DNA of 64,000 nucleotides from Rhyzopertha dominica (lineage: Eukaryota > Arthropoda > Insecta > Coleoptera > Bostrichidae), in NCBI GenBank assembly GCA_025024175.1, contig QCXZ01000075.1, positions 4,092,001 through 4,156,000 on the forward strand. The letters run 5' to 3'. Shown here piece by piece: positions 36,531-48,100 of this stretch. The notes under the pieces are model-generated. The model ran no database searches and was not told the DNA's origin. It was given only the letters and a program-made list of their open reading frames with translations. The number at the start of each line of letters is the position of its first letter. The first letter of the stretch is position 1. The position numbers were made by a program, and so were the translations under genes.

Positions 36531-36575
36531 TATACAGGGCGTCCCGGCCGTAGCGCCGCGACGGGGAACAAAAAA
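36531..36575. repeat. Solo GC-rich transposon-like terminus
   Basis: TATACAGGGCGTCCCGGCC followed by a CG-rich stretch to about 36575 stands out from the AT-rich flank. The TA-CAGGG(C/T)GT start resembles mariner-type ends such as that at 39080. No inverted partner was found nearby. It lies about 170-220 bp downstream of the gene B stop codon, so could fall in its 3' UTR. Confidence 0.35.
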
Positions 36576-36746
36576 CAAGTAAGCCTATACATTTGTCACA
36601 CGTATTTCTTCTGCATACTCACTATAAATAGGGCTAGTATTCATATAACAATCAGCCGCGATCGGCCTAATACAAGTAACGGTAGTAAAAGTAGGAGAAT
36701 CATGGTGTGGTTACTGGCGACATTTGGGTTGACTGATACAACGGAC

Positions 36747-36860
36747 TTAGTAGGATCCGGAACCTCCAGATGGCGCTCCATATTCGCTAGAGGGCTGGGC
36801 GGCGGGGGCTCCATACTGGGATGCTGGTACGCCACTGTCTGGGTAGCCTCCTTCTTGTTT
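36747..36860 (-). CDS. Gene B exon 4 (C-terminus and stop)
   Basis: Acceptor CCTTTCAG; TAA at 36749-36747. Encodes [19 protein letters not shown], then [14 protein letters not shown]. Starts with Lys like exon 7 of gene A. Confidence 0.92.
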   Translation of the reverse strand, partial: KQEGGYPDSGVPASQYGAPAAQPSSEYGAPSGGSGSY

Positions 36861-39800
36861 CTGAAAGGGTAAATTATAAGTTGTAGTACAATGTCAGTGT
36901 AGCCAATACTACACATAAAATATTGATATTATACTAAAAATTAGTTGGAAACATCACAATTCCTAGAGATGTAGCAGAAATTTGCGAAAATTTCCATTTT
37001 TTACAAATTACTTTTTCCAAAGTAGGTCATCAACAAAATATATCGTATAGTACTCCTCCGGAGATTCGCAGACAGTTTGCTACATATAAAGCGTGGTAAG
37101 AATATCAATCAGCTCCTAATGAGTTTCTGATTTCCCGAGATCTGCAAGAGCCACCTACAACTCGGCTGACTTCTAGAAAACCTCTGTGGACAGAAAATTT
37201 CCTTCGTGCTCCTTATACCATTGAAGATGGATGGTGTTCTGTTTGGCAACTTAAGAAACATGATATATTCAATCAGCAGCTTGTAGGTAGACGATCCTAC
37301 GGAAAAGGTAGCAGGAACTGACCTCCCAAGAAGGTCTTGGGTCACTCTGAATCGCCTTCGCACTGGCCATGGGAAATGCAACTTTTTTCTTAATAAATGG
37401 GATTCATCTATCAACCCTTCTTGTGAATGTGGAGATCCCTTCCAAACAATTGGACATACGTTCAACAGATGCCCCCGTACAGCATGGCCTGGTGGTTTTG
37501 CGTCTATCCATCGTGTTGATGAAGGTGTTAAAGACTGGCTTAAGACAATAGAGACCTGATTGGAGTTTTCTGCGGTTTTCTTCAATACTCTATCCAGAAA
37601 ATGGAAAGTGATCTTTCTCGTAACGTATATTACCAAAATATAAAAAAGTGACTTGGGATTGTACCAAAGATCAATTTAATATGACTAAATGTTATTAATA
37701 TTCAAGGGTATTTTACCTAGTTCTATACAAAATTTGTCTTGTAGGCCACGCAATTAATAATTTAATTAAAAATAGAAGTACCTACGTAAATCATCAGTTA
37801 CTAATCTACAGAGTGGGTGTCAGTCAATCAAATCAAATGCAGGCACGCGACATAATCTTTCAAGAACCTCTGCTGGACTATTCATGAAGTTGCCAATAAG
37901 CCTTTAATTCGATTTGAACATATTATAGCGACTTACCTGCGTCTTGTATTTGATGAAGTAGACCTCAGGTTTGCTTGGTTGCGTCGGTGCAGGCGTAGGA
38001 ATGTGGATTTCTGGCGCCTCTTCTGGTTTCTTGACCAAGACGTATACCAAGGTCTTCTCTTCGTTCTGAGGTTGAACTGGGATGACTGGTGCAGTTGGGG
38101 TAGGTGGGGTGGGTGCCTAGAGAAGAAAAAAGAATTATTACTTAAAAATTCCAGCACTATACTTGAATAAATGGTATGGGTTTTGGTGTAGAGGAAAAAC
38201 GTCAAAGAATGCATGGTAGCGATTCTATTTCTAACAATTTTTTAGAATGTTGTGTTTAACTTCAAAATTGAATTTGACTAATATCTTTATTTTCTTGTGA
38301 TTCGGGTAGTTACAAACATTCACATTTTTGTTCTACACTTTTTTCATAAGTTGCATATTTTTAATGTGATTAAGATGTATTAACGTGACAATTTTTACTT
38401 AGAAAGTGGATCTACGATGTGGACATTAGTTAAGCTAAGAATATTGGGTAGTGATGGGCGCGTAAAGTATGCCACGTAAATTACACCATTATCTACGCGT
38501 AAACTATGTAATGTTCTACTGTAAAAGTCTACTTCTATCTTTTGTTCAGAGTGCGTTATGCGAACTACACTTCTATTCGTGTCATCCCACTTCTGGAGTC
38601 CCGCAGGGTTCGAATCCGGACTCTCTCCTGTTTACTACGTATTTAAATGATCTTCCTGACTCGCTTAAAAGTGTGAACCTCATATTTGCGGATGAATTAA
38701 TCTATATAATAATATAACTCTCTCTTTCTCCAGAGAACACGATATACTTAAACTATCAGCATAATATTAACGGTATCGTTTTGAACAATTCGACCTACAA
38801 ATCTTATGTATTTAGAGTATAATAGAAACTGCAGAGTTGCTGTTTCCTTGTTTACCACAAGTTGCAATATGCAATTTTGATCTGGCTTTCCATTTACAAA
38901 AAGTATCTTGTTCAACTCGAATCTGTCCAGAGAAAGCTACTTAAATTTATGTTTTACTTCACCGAATCATATTATCCTTCTAAGGGATATGACCGTCACT
39001 CTTTGTTGGACAGGTTCGAGTTTACATCAATGGAAACTTGTCGTGTTTGTGGTTTGATCAAAATATTGTATATTATATACAGGGTGTTTCCTAAGTAATC
39101 TAAAATATTATATGGGGCGCTTTGTCACTCAATTTTAAGACGAAAAGTTCATATAAACATGTGTGATAAGTCTTGTCGTTAATGAGGTACGGGGTGTTGA
39201 ATTGTTTGTAATAAATCAGGTCTCAGTGTATTTGAAATTAATTTTTCCTGGTGACGCTACTGGTTTTTAAAAGTTATACGAAAAAACATGTTTATTCTAA
39301 GTGACCTTTGGAGTAACGTTGACAAATACTGTGTCAAACCTGAAAACCAACGCAAAAAACGAACAAGAAATTTTTATAAATACGACCTTTTTGTGTTAAG
39401 TTAACAACGATGCCTGTGTTTACTAATGCTGAAATGGCTAATATGCACTTTTTGTATGGATTAGCGAATGGTAATGCCTTAGAGGCTAGACGTATGTATG
39501 CCCAGCGTTATCCAAATAATCGTTTACCATGTTCAGATACGTTTACTAAGCTACATATTCGTTTACAAGAAACTGGAACTTTTGCCAAATCAAAGAATAT
39601 TATTGGATGACCCAGAAGTGTGAGAATTCCACAATTGGAAAACCAGATTCTTCAAGTGATTGATCAACATCCAGAAACGAGTACCAGAAAAATTGCTGAT
39701 GAACTAAATGTTGGTAACAGAACTGTTTGGAATATTTTAAAAGATAACTTATTGTANCCATATCACGTTCAACGTGTACAACATTTGCNACCTACTGATT

Positions 39801-42092
39801 ATCCGCTTCGCATACAGTATTGCCAATGGATTTTAAATAAAATCGCAAACAATCCCAATTTTGCTGCCAATATTCTGTATACGGATGAAGCCAACTTTTC
39901 AAGACATGGCATTATGAATTTTCATAATAACCACATATGGGCAGATGTAAATCCATATGCCATAAGTGTAAAACGATTTCAACAAGCATTTTCGGTCAAT
40001 GTTTGGCTTGGCATCATCGATGATTATTTACTAGGACCATTTTTCCTTCCTGCAAGGTTGACCGGTGAGACATACCTCAATTTTCTAGAAAATGAACTTC
40101 CAGTTCTTGTGGAAGATGTACCTCTTATTATTAGAAGGCGCATGTGGTTCATGCTTGACGGAGCTCCTCCATATTTTTCAGTGATTGTACGCGAGTTTTT
40201 AAATAACGTTTTTCCAGACCATTGGATCGGACGAGGATCTCCACACCCGTGGCCCCATAGATCACCGGGACACAATCCTCTGGATTTTTGTGTGTGGGGA
40301 TATTTGAAATCGCTCATTTACACAACACCGATATTAAACGTACAAGATCTTCAAAATCGTATCATACAAGGCTGTAATGTTATTCGTAACAATCCTGGTA
40401 TCTTCGAACGTATTCGGCAATCAATTAAACATCGAGCAGATGCTTGCATTTTAGCTGCAGGTGGACATTTTGAACATATGCTCTGAAATGTACTATTTTT
40501 TCTTTATGTTTAACACATGTTGTTGCTTCTAATAAAATAATAAAACACCCTGTATCTCATTAACGACAAGACTTACCACACATGTTTATACGAACTTTTC
40601 GTCTTAAAATTGGGTGACGAAGCGCCCCAAATAATATTTTAGATTACTTAGGAAACACCCTGTATATTTAAAATTTTTAGGATTGATTGTAATTTGCTGC
40701 TTGAGAAGGTTAACTTTAGTCGTCGTACCTCGTATAAATCTTCTTTTTATTGCAGCAATAGTGGTATAATTGTTTCTCATCGGTCGCCAATCAATCGTAT
40801 GTGTTCTTATTTTAATAATTTTTCTAGTTCCTGTGATATTAACTTTGATTCGCTCACTTCTATTGTTGGGCAAGTGATCGAAAGCAAATATCACCGGTAA
40901 GAAGTTTCATTTAGGATTGGTTTTTATTTTGATATTATGTTACTTTTATAGATTATTTTCAGTTAAACAATATGTTACATCATTTGGTGCTGATCTGTTG
41001 GACATTATTATGATTATTTTATATACAGGAGATGAATAATGATCTACAAAGATTGATACAAAATGAATAAAGAAAAAAATGGGAAAAATTCGAAGAAATA
41101 ATCTAAGGAGGAAGGAAAGCATGTGGGATATCGATAACAGGATGATAAAAAAAGAACAACTTTGTGGAGTAAGGAAGTTAAAAATATCGTCACAACAGTG
41201 AGGAGGCTTATGAAAAATACAAAACAGCGAGGTGGACTTCAAGAGAGAAGATAAAAATGGCCAAAGTTTTGTCCCTAATTTCCTCCCATTAACAAAATTT
41301 CCCCTAAAACCGACATACCTTGATGAAGATGATCTTGTAATGTTTCTGTGGCGCAGCGACCTCAATATGCTTTGGCGGCGCTTGGTACTCAGGTTCCGGA
41401 GGCGGCACATGAACGTATACGTGTTTGTGTACAGTGGGTTGTTGTGCAGGTGCTCCATATTGTGGGCTGGGTGCTCCATAGCTGCTGCTTGGTGCGCTGT
41501 AGCTACTACTGGGAGCGCTGTAGCTGCTACTTGGAGCATTGTAGCTACTGCTGGGTGCACTAGGTGCGCTGTAGCTGGAACTAAAGCCAGCCTCCGGNCG
41601 AGCGTACGNCATCGCCATTAGGGCCGAAACAACCTAAAGAAGAAATGATATTTTGTTATGGAAGGCTTTTGAAAAAAGGAAAATACGGATGGTAATATGT
41701 CTACTTTCTGTTGGAACTCGACGAATTTGCTTTGATGTCGTTGTGAAGACACAATTTTATCTAACTTGACAAGTCATTAATATGTAACCTTTTTTGGAAT
41801 CCTCAAAAATTTGGAATAGATTGTCAGATAGATTGTGATCAAATTAATAGGTTCAAAATACAATTTCTGGATTTAAATACGGGGAACAGGCGAGAAAAGT
41901 TGCCTACAGAAATAGTGATCAAGCTTTTTTACTAAAGCTACCAATGAAATCTATNTGATGGTAAAAGTATGACAGTGTAACTTGTAATTTAACTTCAAAT
42001 TTTACATAATGTAAAAATAGCATACGACTAGGTATTTTATAATTATTACTTACGATTAAAGCAACGAAGAATCTCAATAAACAAATTTGCAT
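36747..42092 (-). CDS. Tweedle (DUF243) cuticular protein B, 4 exons, 215 aa
   Basis: Minus-strand exons 42092-42054, 41633-41319, 38116-37937 and 36860-36747 (648 nt, all GT-AG, all introns phase 0). Residues 1-25 ([13 protein letters not shown] then [11 protein letters not shown]) are a signal peptide with mature start RPEAGF. Residues about 30-75 are repeats of [16 protein letters not shown]. Residues 83-178 are the Tweedle domain: [50 protein letters not shown]. The C-terminus is Gly/Ala/Ser/Tyr rich with two EYGAP/QYGAP motifs, ending GGSGSY. Family role: secreted structural cuticle protein. Intron positions match gene A exactly where both exist, so the two are tandem-derived paralogues, now convergent and 7.7 kb apart. 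Two unresolved bases (41598, 41609) fall in exon 2. No clear polyadenylation signal was found close downstream. Confidence 0.93.
36960..37558 (+). pseudogene. LINE ORF2 C-terminal fragment in gene B intron 3
   Basis: Plus strand, opposite to gene B. Text: [15 protein letters not shown] (about 37050), [20 protein letters not shown] (37118-37178), [20 protein letters not shown] (37208-37265). After one base shift it continues [20 protein letters not shown] (37318-37375), [20 protein letters not shown] (37425-37485), and [11 protein letters not shown] before TGA at 37556-37558. SW-LNRxRTGHG followed by a CxC...H...C finger is the typical tail of invertebrate LINE ORF2 proteins. Nearly intact over 440 bp, so fairly young; the rest of the element is missing. 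Confidence 0.75.
37937..38116 (-). CDS. Gene B exon 3 (second half of Tweedle domain)
   Basis: Acceptor TTCTCTAG, donor GTAAGT, 60 codons. Encodes [34 protein letters not shown], and [11 protein letters not shown]. The plus-strand and other frames over this stretch are shadows. Confidence 0.95.
39080..39195 (+). repeat. Left terminal inverted repeat of the DD41D mariner
   Basis: About 115 bases, beginning CAGGGTGTTTCC and ending at the inner CGGGGTGTT motif. Matches 40546-40662 in inverse orientation with a handful of substitutions (for example TATGGGG against TTTGGGG). Confidence 0.9.
39410..40486 (+). pseudogene. DD41D mariner transposase with one nonsense codon
   Basis: ATG at 39410, stop at 40484-40486, 358 codons in one frame broken only by TGA at 39608-39610. 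N-terminal part: [20 protein letters not shown] and [20 protein letters not shown], the helix-turn-helix seen in many insect transposases of this type. Second HTH after the [23 protein letters not shown]. Catalytic residues: Asp at 39884-39886 (YTDEANF), Asp at 40157-40159 (FMLDGAPP), Asp at 40283-40285 (NPLDFCVWG). There are 41 residues between the second and third Asp, the DD41D spacing of the rosa-type group. Unresolved bases near 39757 and 39789. The single TGA could arise from CGA by one transition; read-through or an error in the assembly are alternatives. Confidence 0.9.
40546..40662 (-). repeat. Right terminal inverted repeat of the DD41D mariner
   Basis: Inverse partner of 39080-39195, with inner motif AACACCCTGT and outer end GGAAACACCCTG next to TA. 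Confidence 0.9.
41319..41633 (-). CDS. Gene B exon 2 (repeats and first half of Tweedle domain)
   Basis: Acceptor TTCTTTAG, donor GTATGT, 105 codons. Begins [17 protein letters not shown], runs through at least five Y-x-APSSS-type units, then [19 protein letters not shown] and ends KHYKIIFIK. The Ser/Tyr repeats replace the Gly blocks of gene A. Confidence 0.95.
42054..42092 (-). CDS. Gene B exon 1 ([13 protein letters not shown])
   Basis: Thirteen codons with donor GTAAGT (42053-42048), phase 0. Joined to exon 2 it completes a signal peptide. A TATA-like run lies about 40-50 bases upstream of the ATG. Confidence 0.85.
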
Positions 42093-42132
42093 TTGGAATT
42101 CCCCACTATACTTCTACAAGCGTCACCGCCAC

Positions 42133-42144
42133 ATATACATATAT
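42133..42144 (-). promoter_or_regulatory. TATA-like box of gene B
   Basis: On the minus strand the sequence reads AAATATATGTATATG, about 40-50 bases upstream of the ATG at 42092; a start site near 42110 would leave a 5' UTR of roughly 20 bases. Spacing inference only. Confidence 0.4.
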
Positions 42145-42149
42145 TTGCC

Positions 42150-45100
42150 ACAGTCAGAAAAATCAGCGGAAATAAAAAAACCGAATTGCAGTTATTTAGA
42201 AATTTAACAGTCAACTTGCACTAAACGCCTATTGGCATTGTCCATCATTTAAAGACCAAAACTGTACTGTGACAATTAACTTAGCTAGACTGTTTAATGA
42301 CATTAACTGTTTTAAAAAAATTAAAATGTGTTAATTTTTATTTTGGGCAAGGGCAGCAAAAATAAAAAGGTATGGCAAAGACGAAACCTCTAAATTCTCC
42401 AAAGAATCTCATAAAGATATAATATATAAGTGGTATAATTTATGTTACTATCAAAACCAAATCTGAATATCATTTGTATATATTCTTTATAAGCCGCACA
42501 GATGATCTACCATGGTATGGACTTACTCATCGAGGATGCTCGGTTAACAATAATTGTCCAGCAAAAAAGACCTTAACTTTTTCATTTGTTCTTTTCTTTC
42601 ATCTGAGTCAGTCAGCTTTATTAAAGTTCTGTCCGTTAAGACAGACGTGTCATGTGCTGAGCGATAATCATTGACTTACTGACACTGGGCTACACATTAG
42701 TACTATTTTTTGTAAAATACGTTAACTGCGTCACTAGAACCAGGGCACTAATGTAATAATAGTTCTTTTCTAGATTTGTGTGTTCGCTTAAATATTCTCA
42801 TTTTTAAATGATATGTGAATAACCTTTACTAAAGTAATTTAAACACGTATTTCAGCAGGTAAGGTGCTATCTTAAATATACATAATGCGCCTTCTTGAAA
42901 TATTTGGCTGCATTACCCGGAATATTACCTCCTCATCAAACTAATTTTAACGCCATGTTGGTAAATAAGTTCTTACATATAAAGCTAGCAATTTCTCATT
43001 CTCTCTGGTTTATATATTTTAAAAAGATTTATCTCAAGAATACTTAGATGAATCCTGATTGTTGTTAATTATTTATTGACGTTACTAAAAACCAATCAAA
43101 AACATATGTTTATTTTCAACGAATCAAAACACCATTATAGTGGAAATTTTCACAAAAGCAAATTCTCGTGACTATTGCCAGGCAACAGTTCTCGAAGTTC
43201 TGTCGAATTATTTTCAATTTATTCTCACTCTCTTGTGATATAACTGAGAATGCTGTTTATTTGCCCAGATATGTCGATAATTTTTGAGTGTATCGATTTG
43301 AGTGAGGCCCAAATGGAGAAAATTCCCTAAAAATAAAATCCGTTAAGACGAAAACCTAAATAAAATTAAATAGTTTAAATGTGAAATTTGGTCCTTCCAT
43401 GAATTTTTTCTTAATCTCTATCCGTTAAATTATAGGAATTATTATTGCAGCGTATGCTATATTTGTTATTAGTAGCATTAACAATATTTTGAATAATAAC
43501 CAACTTCATGCGTTGCGTTGCATACCAGGGTTAATAAAGACGTTTTGTTCTTGTAGAATGACTATGCGAATTTTTTACATTTTCACGCCAAATACGTAAC
43601 AAGTTACGCGCAATGCCTAGGCTAGAAACGCTGATGTCAGTTTCAAAACGTTTCCCCGTGAAAACGCCGGTTTCGCCTGAGGATGAGCAAACGAAATTTA
43701 TGCACCAAGTAAAAGTTTCCATCGTACAGCAACGGAAAACGCGAATTGAGCAATGGCGGGTTTCTCTTTCCGTCTATATGGTCAAGGAATGTTATTTTTT
43801 CAGCTACGACGTTACAAAAATATTCCTTAAAACATTGCCGCTGATGGAGAAACTTTTTTGCGTGGATGATTAATATTCCTGTTGTCAGGAGTCGGGCGAT
43901 TTCTTTGATGGAATGTTGCGAAAAAGTTTGTCAAAACTGAAGGCGTGTTAAATTAGGTGTCTCAATACAGGACATCTATGATATAAAACTTCCCATTGTT
44001 AGAGGAATACCAACAGTGGAAAATGAAATATAAATATTTTTCTGTTTTTTTTTTAAATTAAAGTACTAAAAACTCAAGGAATCATATAACGAAACAATAG
44101 ATTAGTCCATGAAAAGACATCTAAAAAAACATGCGGATAGAGCATTGTATAAATGCCTCATTGATAAGCATAACAAATGTCAAAAATCCCGTCGCAGTTT
44201 TTGAAGAGTTTTACATCGAGAATTGCAAGCAATAATACGGTATAAATAAGGCAATCACTGAAAATTAGTAAAGAAGCAGTTGTCTTGTTAATTTCGAGGT
44301 AAATGAATCTTATTCTTACACACAATGAATGATCTTCGTTTAGAAAAGTCATAAAGTTGCTTTTGATATTGGCATAACATTTTAACGCATATCGCTTCAC
44401 AAAAATATTAGTAGATACATGTTAGCGCTCGTTAATTATGATTATTCTTTTCCAAATAACTGTAGTTTAGAAATAGCCGTCACGATTTTAAGGACAAATC
44501 CCCGTACCAAAACAAAAAGGTCGCAGTCTTGGGCTGGATTCGATGCTAGACAGCAGCGATTATTCTGTGTCTTTTTTTTTAATTTAGAGAACGCACAGTG
44601 ATTCAAAAACCTAAATTTATGGCNAAAACTCAAAAAGTTAAATATTTTGTTTGAAATTTTACACACAAAGATTTTTGAGATTACTGAATTGAAAGATATA
44701 TTAAAAAATCTACCGTTCGAAATGGCGGAGAGCTTTTGAAAATTTAAATTATGCTGAAATTAACAAATCGTGGACACAAATATTATGTAGATATGTATGC
44801 ATTATGTATACACAAATTTACGTATATATTTTGTAATATTACAAAAGTTAACTTTTTATATGTTTAAGTCAATTCAAAACAACACAGACATACCTACTAG
44901 ACATTAGAATTCAAATATTCAACTAAAAGTATCTAAGTAAATGACTGAATTAAATTCAAGTGTAGTATACCAAGTATAACGAACAAAATCATGAATAAGT
45001 TCGCAAGTGATAACATGATTGGTCTGTTGTAAGTTTACATTGTTAAATAACTAACTGCAAGAATATGAAATCAACGTATATACAGTTATCACTTCTCTAC

Positions 45101-48100
45101 AGAATATTTTAATTGCTACTCGTACAGTAGCTATCATCCGGCCAATAAAACTGCCAAAAACCTGAGGCAATATCCTCCTGTTTTTGCGATTAAAAACTGT
45201 CTTGTTCCTAAACGAATGTTCTTGCCAAGCAGTTGAAAATGAAAGTGAGTTCCGAGCAACGTGTACAACTTTAAAAATGTTAATTTGCAAAGAAAAGGCA
45301 ACTTAGAAATCGCATTATTAAACTACTGCACAAAACTACTACTTTTTGTACGGACACCTTTGAACAAAAAAATTAATTCACTACAGACGTACATTGTACC
45401 TCCTGGAGCATCTTCCACTTTTTGCGAGCACCACAAAATAAATGTTCCTTTCGATCGCTCAAAAACGAGTTGATGCAAACCGTTTAGTCTAAACGCCTAG
45501 TTTTTTGTTTTTTTTTTACTTTGATTCCCTCTATGTAAGATCTTATGGTGGATCACCTCATTCGATAATTTTCGATTTGGGGGTTCAGCCAAGAATTTTG
45601 AATTCTGTACCACCACGCGCCGTACGATGGCTGGTTTGAAAGCTTACGTCTAGCAACAGATATTTCGAAGCCGTGTTAAACCGAATTCGTCTCTTTCATG
45701 TGTAAAAACTTATACAACTATAAAAAAAATCCGTTTCGCACCGTTTTCGTTTCAAAACAATTCTCACTTTGGCACCATTACTCAATGCTGAGAACAATGT
45801 TATCGAAGAATAAGAACCTTGATATTAGCATGTTTAATAATCCCGTTGCTTTTTGAAAAGAAAATCCGAAGGTTATAAAGCGAAAAAATCTAAAGTGTTA
45901 AGCAAAGACGATTGCACTAGTTCGAAAAGTGAAGTTGTTTTCGCGCTGCCTGCATGAAACGGGCACTTTTCAAACTGAAGTGGTACTCAAAAAGTCATAG
46001 TTTTCATTCATGACCGAAAAAAAACCCCTGAACTAATAATCTCCAACTTATTTGAAATACCTAAACGTTTATTTAATGCAAAACATTTTACTGACATGTT
46101 CCCTTCTAAATTTCCCTATATAGTCATTTTTGTTTATAATTCAAATAGCATCTTCGACTAGTTCAACAACCTATACGCTGTATGGTCAGAAGTTTACCAT
46201 TAAAACACGGCAAGAGAAATCGCTATTTGAAGCTAAAGAAAAGGAAGGAACTAAACGAAATGAAAATAATGAAATAAGTAAGTACAAGCTTAAACACAAC
46301 GAATGTTTTATTTATATTTAGTGGCTCGGTAAAAAATTGCCTCCCCGATTCACATAAAGCTGCATTGCCCTGGCGACAATGCAAATTAATTAAAGTGACC
46401 TTAATCGTTCTGGCTTACAGGCTTGTACCTCATTTGCAATAGCCTACTTCTCAAATAATAAATTCGTCAGCATTAATGTCACGTGCAAAACCGTTTAAGT
46501 GACTTGTTTGCTAAAACACTTTCGGCTCGAAGTATTTGTCATTTGTAGCAAGTAATCAATTTTAAATGAGTAGGTCAATAAAATAAAAGTCATCGTCATT
46601 GACACTTCGATACATTCATCCGTTACACCCCTTCGTCAAATAAATAGAAATTATTGAAATGCAAATTGTTTGTACTGCAACACGATATTCAGCATGTATG
46701 TTGATAATTCTCGCGTGGTTTTGTACAATTATGTTTACTGACGTGGGCAGGTTGTAAAATAATTATGTACTTCAAACACTTGGCAGATGCACTCACATGA
46801 CAAAGTAAATACTATACTGCTTGACCAAACAATGAGTGCGATGATGCTTTTGCAGCAAATATATTCTCTCGTACATCAAATGTATTATTTTTGATCAGTA
46901 ATACTTGACTTTATGATTAGCAGTGACGTATATAGGTACAACATGCTGCTCAAGCCATGTCTAGTTCATGATTTGTGGTTACGATGAAGCATTTTTATTA
47001 AAGATGCATATTTTATCACACTGTGTACCATTTTAATAAATGCATAGTCTGCCAAAACATGTAAGAAAATTTCGAAACGTATCAAGTTTATAATTATTTA
47101 TATTATATAGGCACGATTATAATGGTGTTTTACTAAATGGCTGAGATTAAAATATCGTACAGTCATTGTCATTCAAAAGCAAAAAATATTATAGGTATTT
47201 TGAATGAGACTGATGATTGTTTATGTTCTTAATAGATAGAATAGAAGTAAATAAAAAAAATGTACAACTCTTGTACAAGTCATATAACAAAAGCAAGCTT
47301 AGTTTAAAAATGAAGTACGCTATGAAAAGCTGTGTACATCGCAAAGGTTTTAAATGATGTCATTATCATTGACAGTATTTCTCGACTACTTGTCGTCTTT
47401 TAAACAAAATTAATGCCTCTTTTCCAGTTAGCCGACTATCGCTTCTGCTACTTTTCTTTTATTACGGTTATTACATTTCCAAGGCTTGCTTAATCGCTGT
47501 CGTAAAATTTCTTTCCGGCTGGACGTCTTCGCAGAAGTCATCAAGGGAAAGTACGAGGTTGCTTGTCGAATTCTTGCCGATTTGGATGAGATGCGCGCTA
47601 CGAACGGCAATTACGTTAATTTGACAAGACGGCCACTGGTGAGCGTTTCTCCATTTGTGCAATTAGAATGCGCTCGAGTGTTTCGGGACGCGACGAGAAT
47701 TTGTGCCTCACGAAATTAGTCTAGCTTTAAAAGTGGACAAAGATTGGATTATTTACTCGTTTAATTAATCGTTTCACTTAATAAGCACTGCAAAATTTTT
47801 ATGATAACCATACGGGGTGGTTCAGATTGGTAACTTGAAACTTCGTTTTTATTAAATAGCTTAACATAGATATTGGAAACTAGCGGAAATGTCTTGTTTT
47901 GTAAGATGTAAGACGAACCATATATCGTTTCTTATAGACTAGAATAAATATCAAAATCAGAATACAACAAAAAAAGTGATATTATCCGTTTAGGGACATC
48001 ACTATCTACAATTTTTGTATTTACACTGTTCAGCTAAAATTAAAAACAGCGACGTTATAGGAATAAGAAGATAATATTTAGTAAGCCATGAACTTTCTCA

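Larger units (their letters stand above)
39080..40662 (+). mobile_element. DD41D (rosa-type) mariner element, nearly intact
   Basis: 1583 bp between TA dinucleotides (39078-39079 and 40663-40664). Terminal inverted repeats of about 115 bp start CAGGGTGTTTCCTAAGTAAT at both ends with only a few differences. A related GGGGTGTT/CAGGGTGTT motif recurs at the inner edge of each repeat (39191-39198; inverted 40544-40552). One transposase frame fills the interior. Inserted in a LINE relic in gene B intron 2. Confidence 0.92.
38469..40900 (+). pseudogene. jockey/CR1-like LINE relic interrupted by a mariner
   Basis: Left part 38469-39079: [20 protein letters not shown] and [12 protein letters not shown] (the FADD motif reads FADE), then [33 protein letters not shown] and [12 protein letters not shown]. 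Right part 40663-40900: [32 protein letters not shown] and SCDINFDSL, the standard C-terminus of such elements. The two parts join in order once the element at 39080-40662 is removed, with TA at the junction. Plus orientation inside gene B intron 2, i.e. antisense to the gene. Dead from stops, shifts and the altered catalytic motif. Confidence 0.82.

Noticed and set aside
37109..37636. 175-aa minus-strand frame
   Set aside because: Shadow of the plus-strand LINE C-terminus, which has recognisable motifs and a CxC...H...C finger.
41232..41621. Plus-strand 129-aa frame
   Set aside because: Antisense shadow of gene B exon 2.
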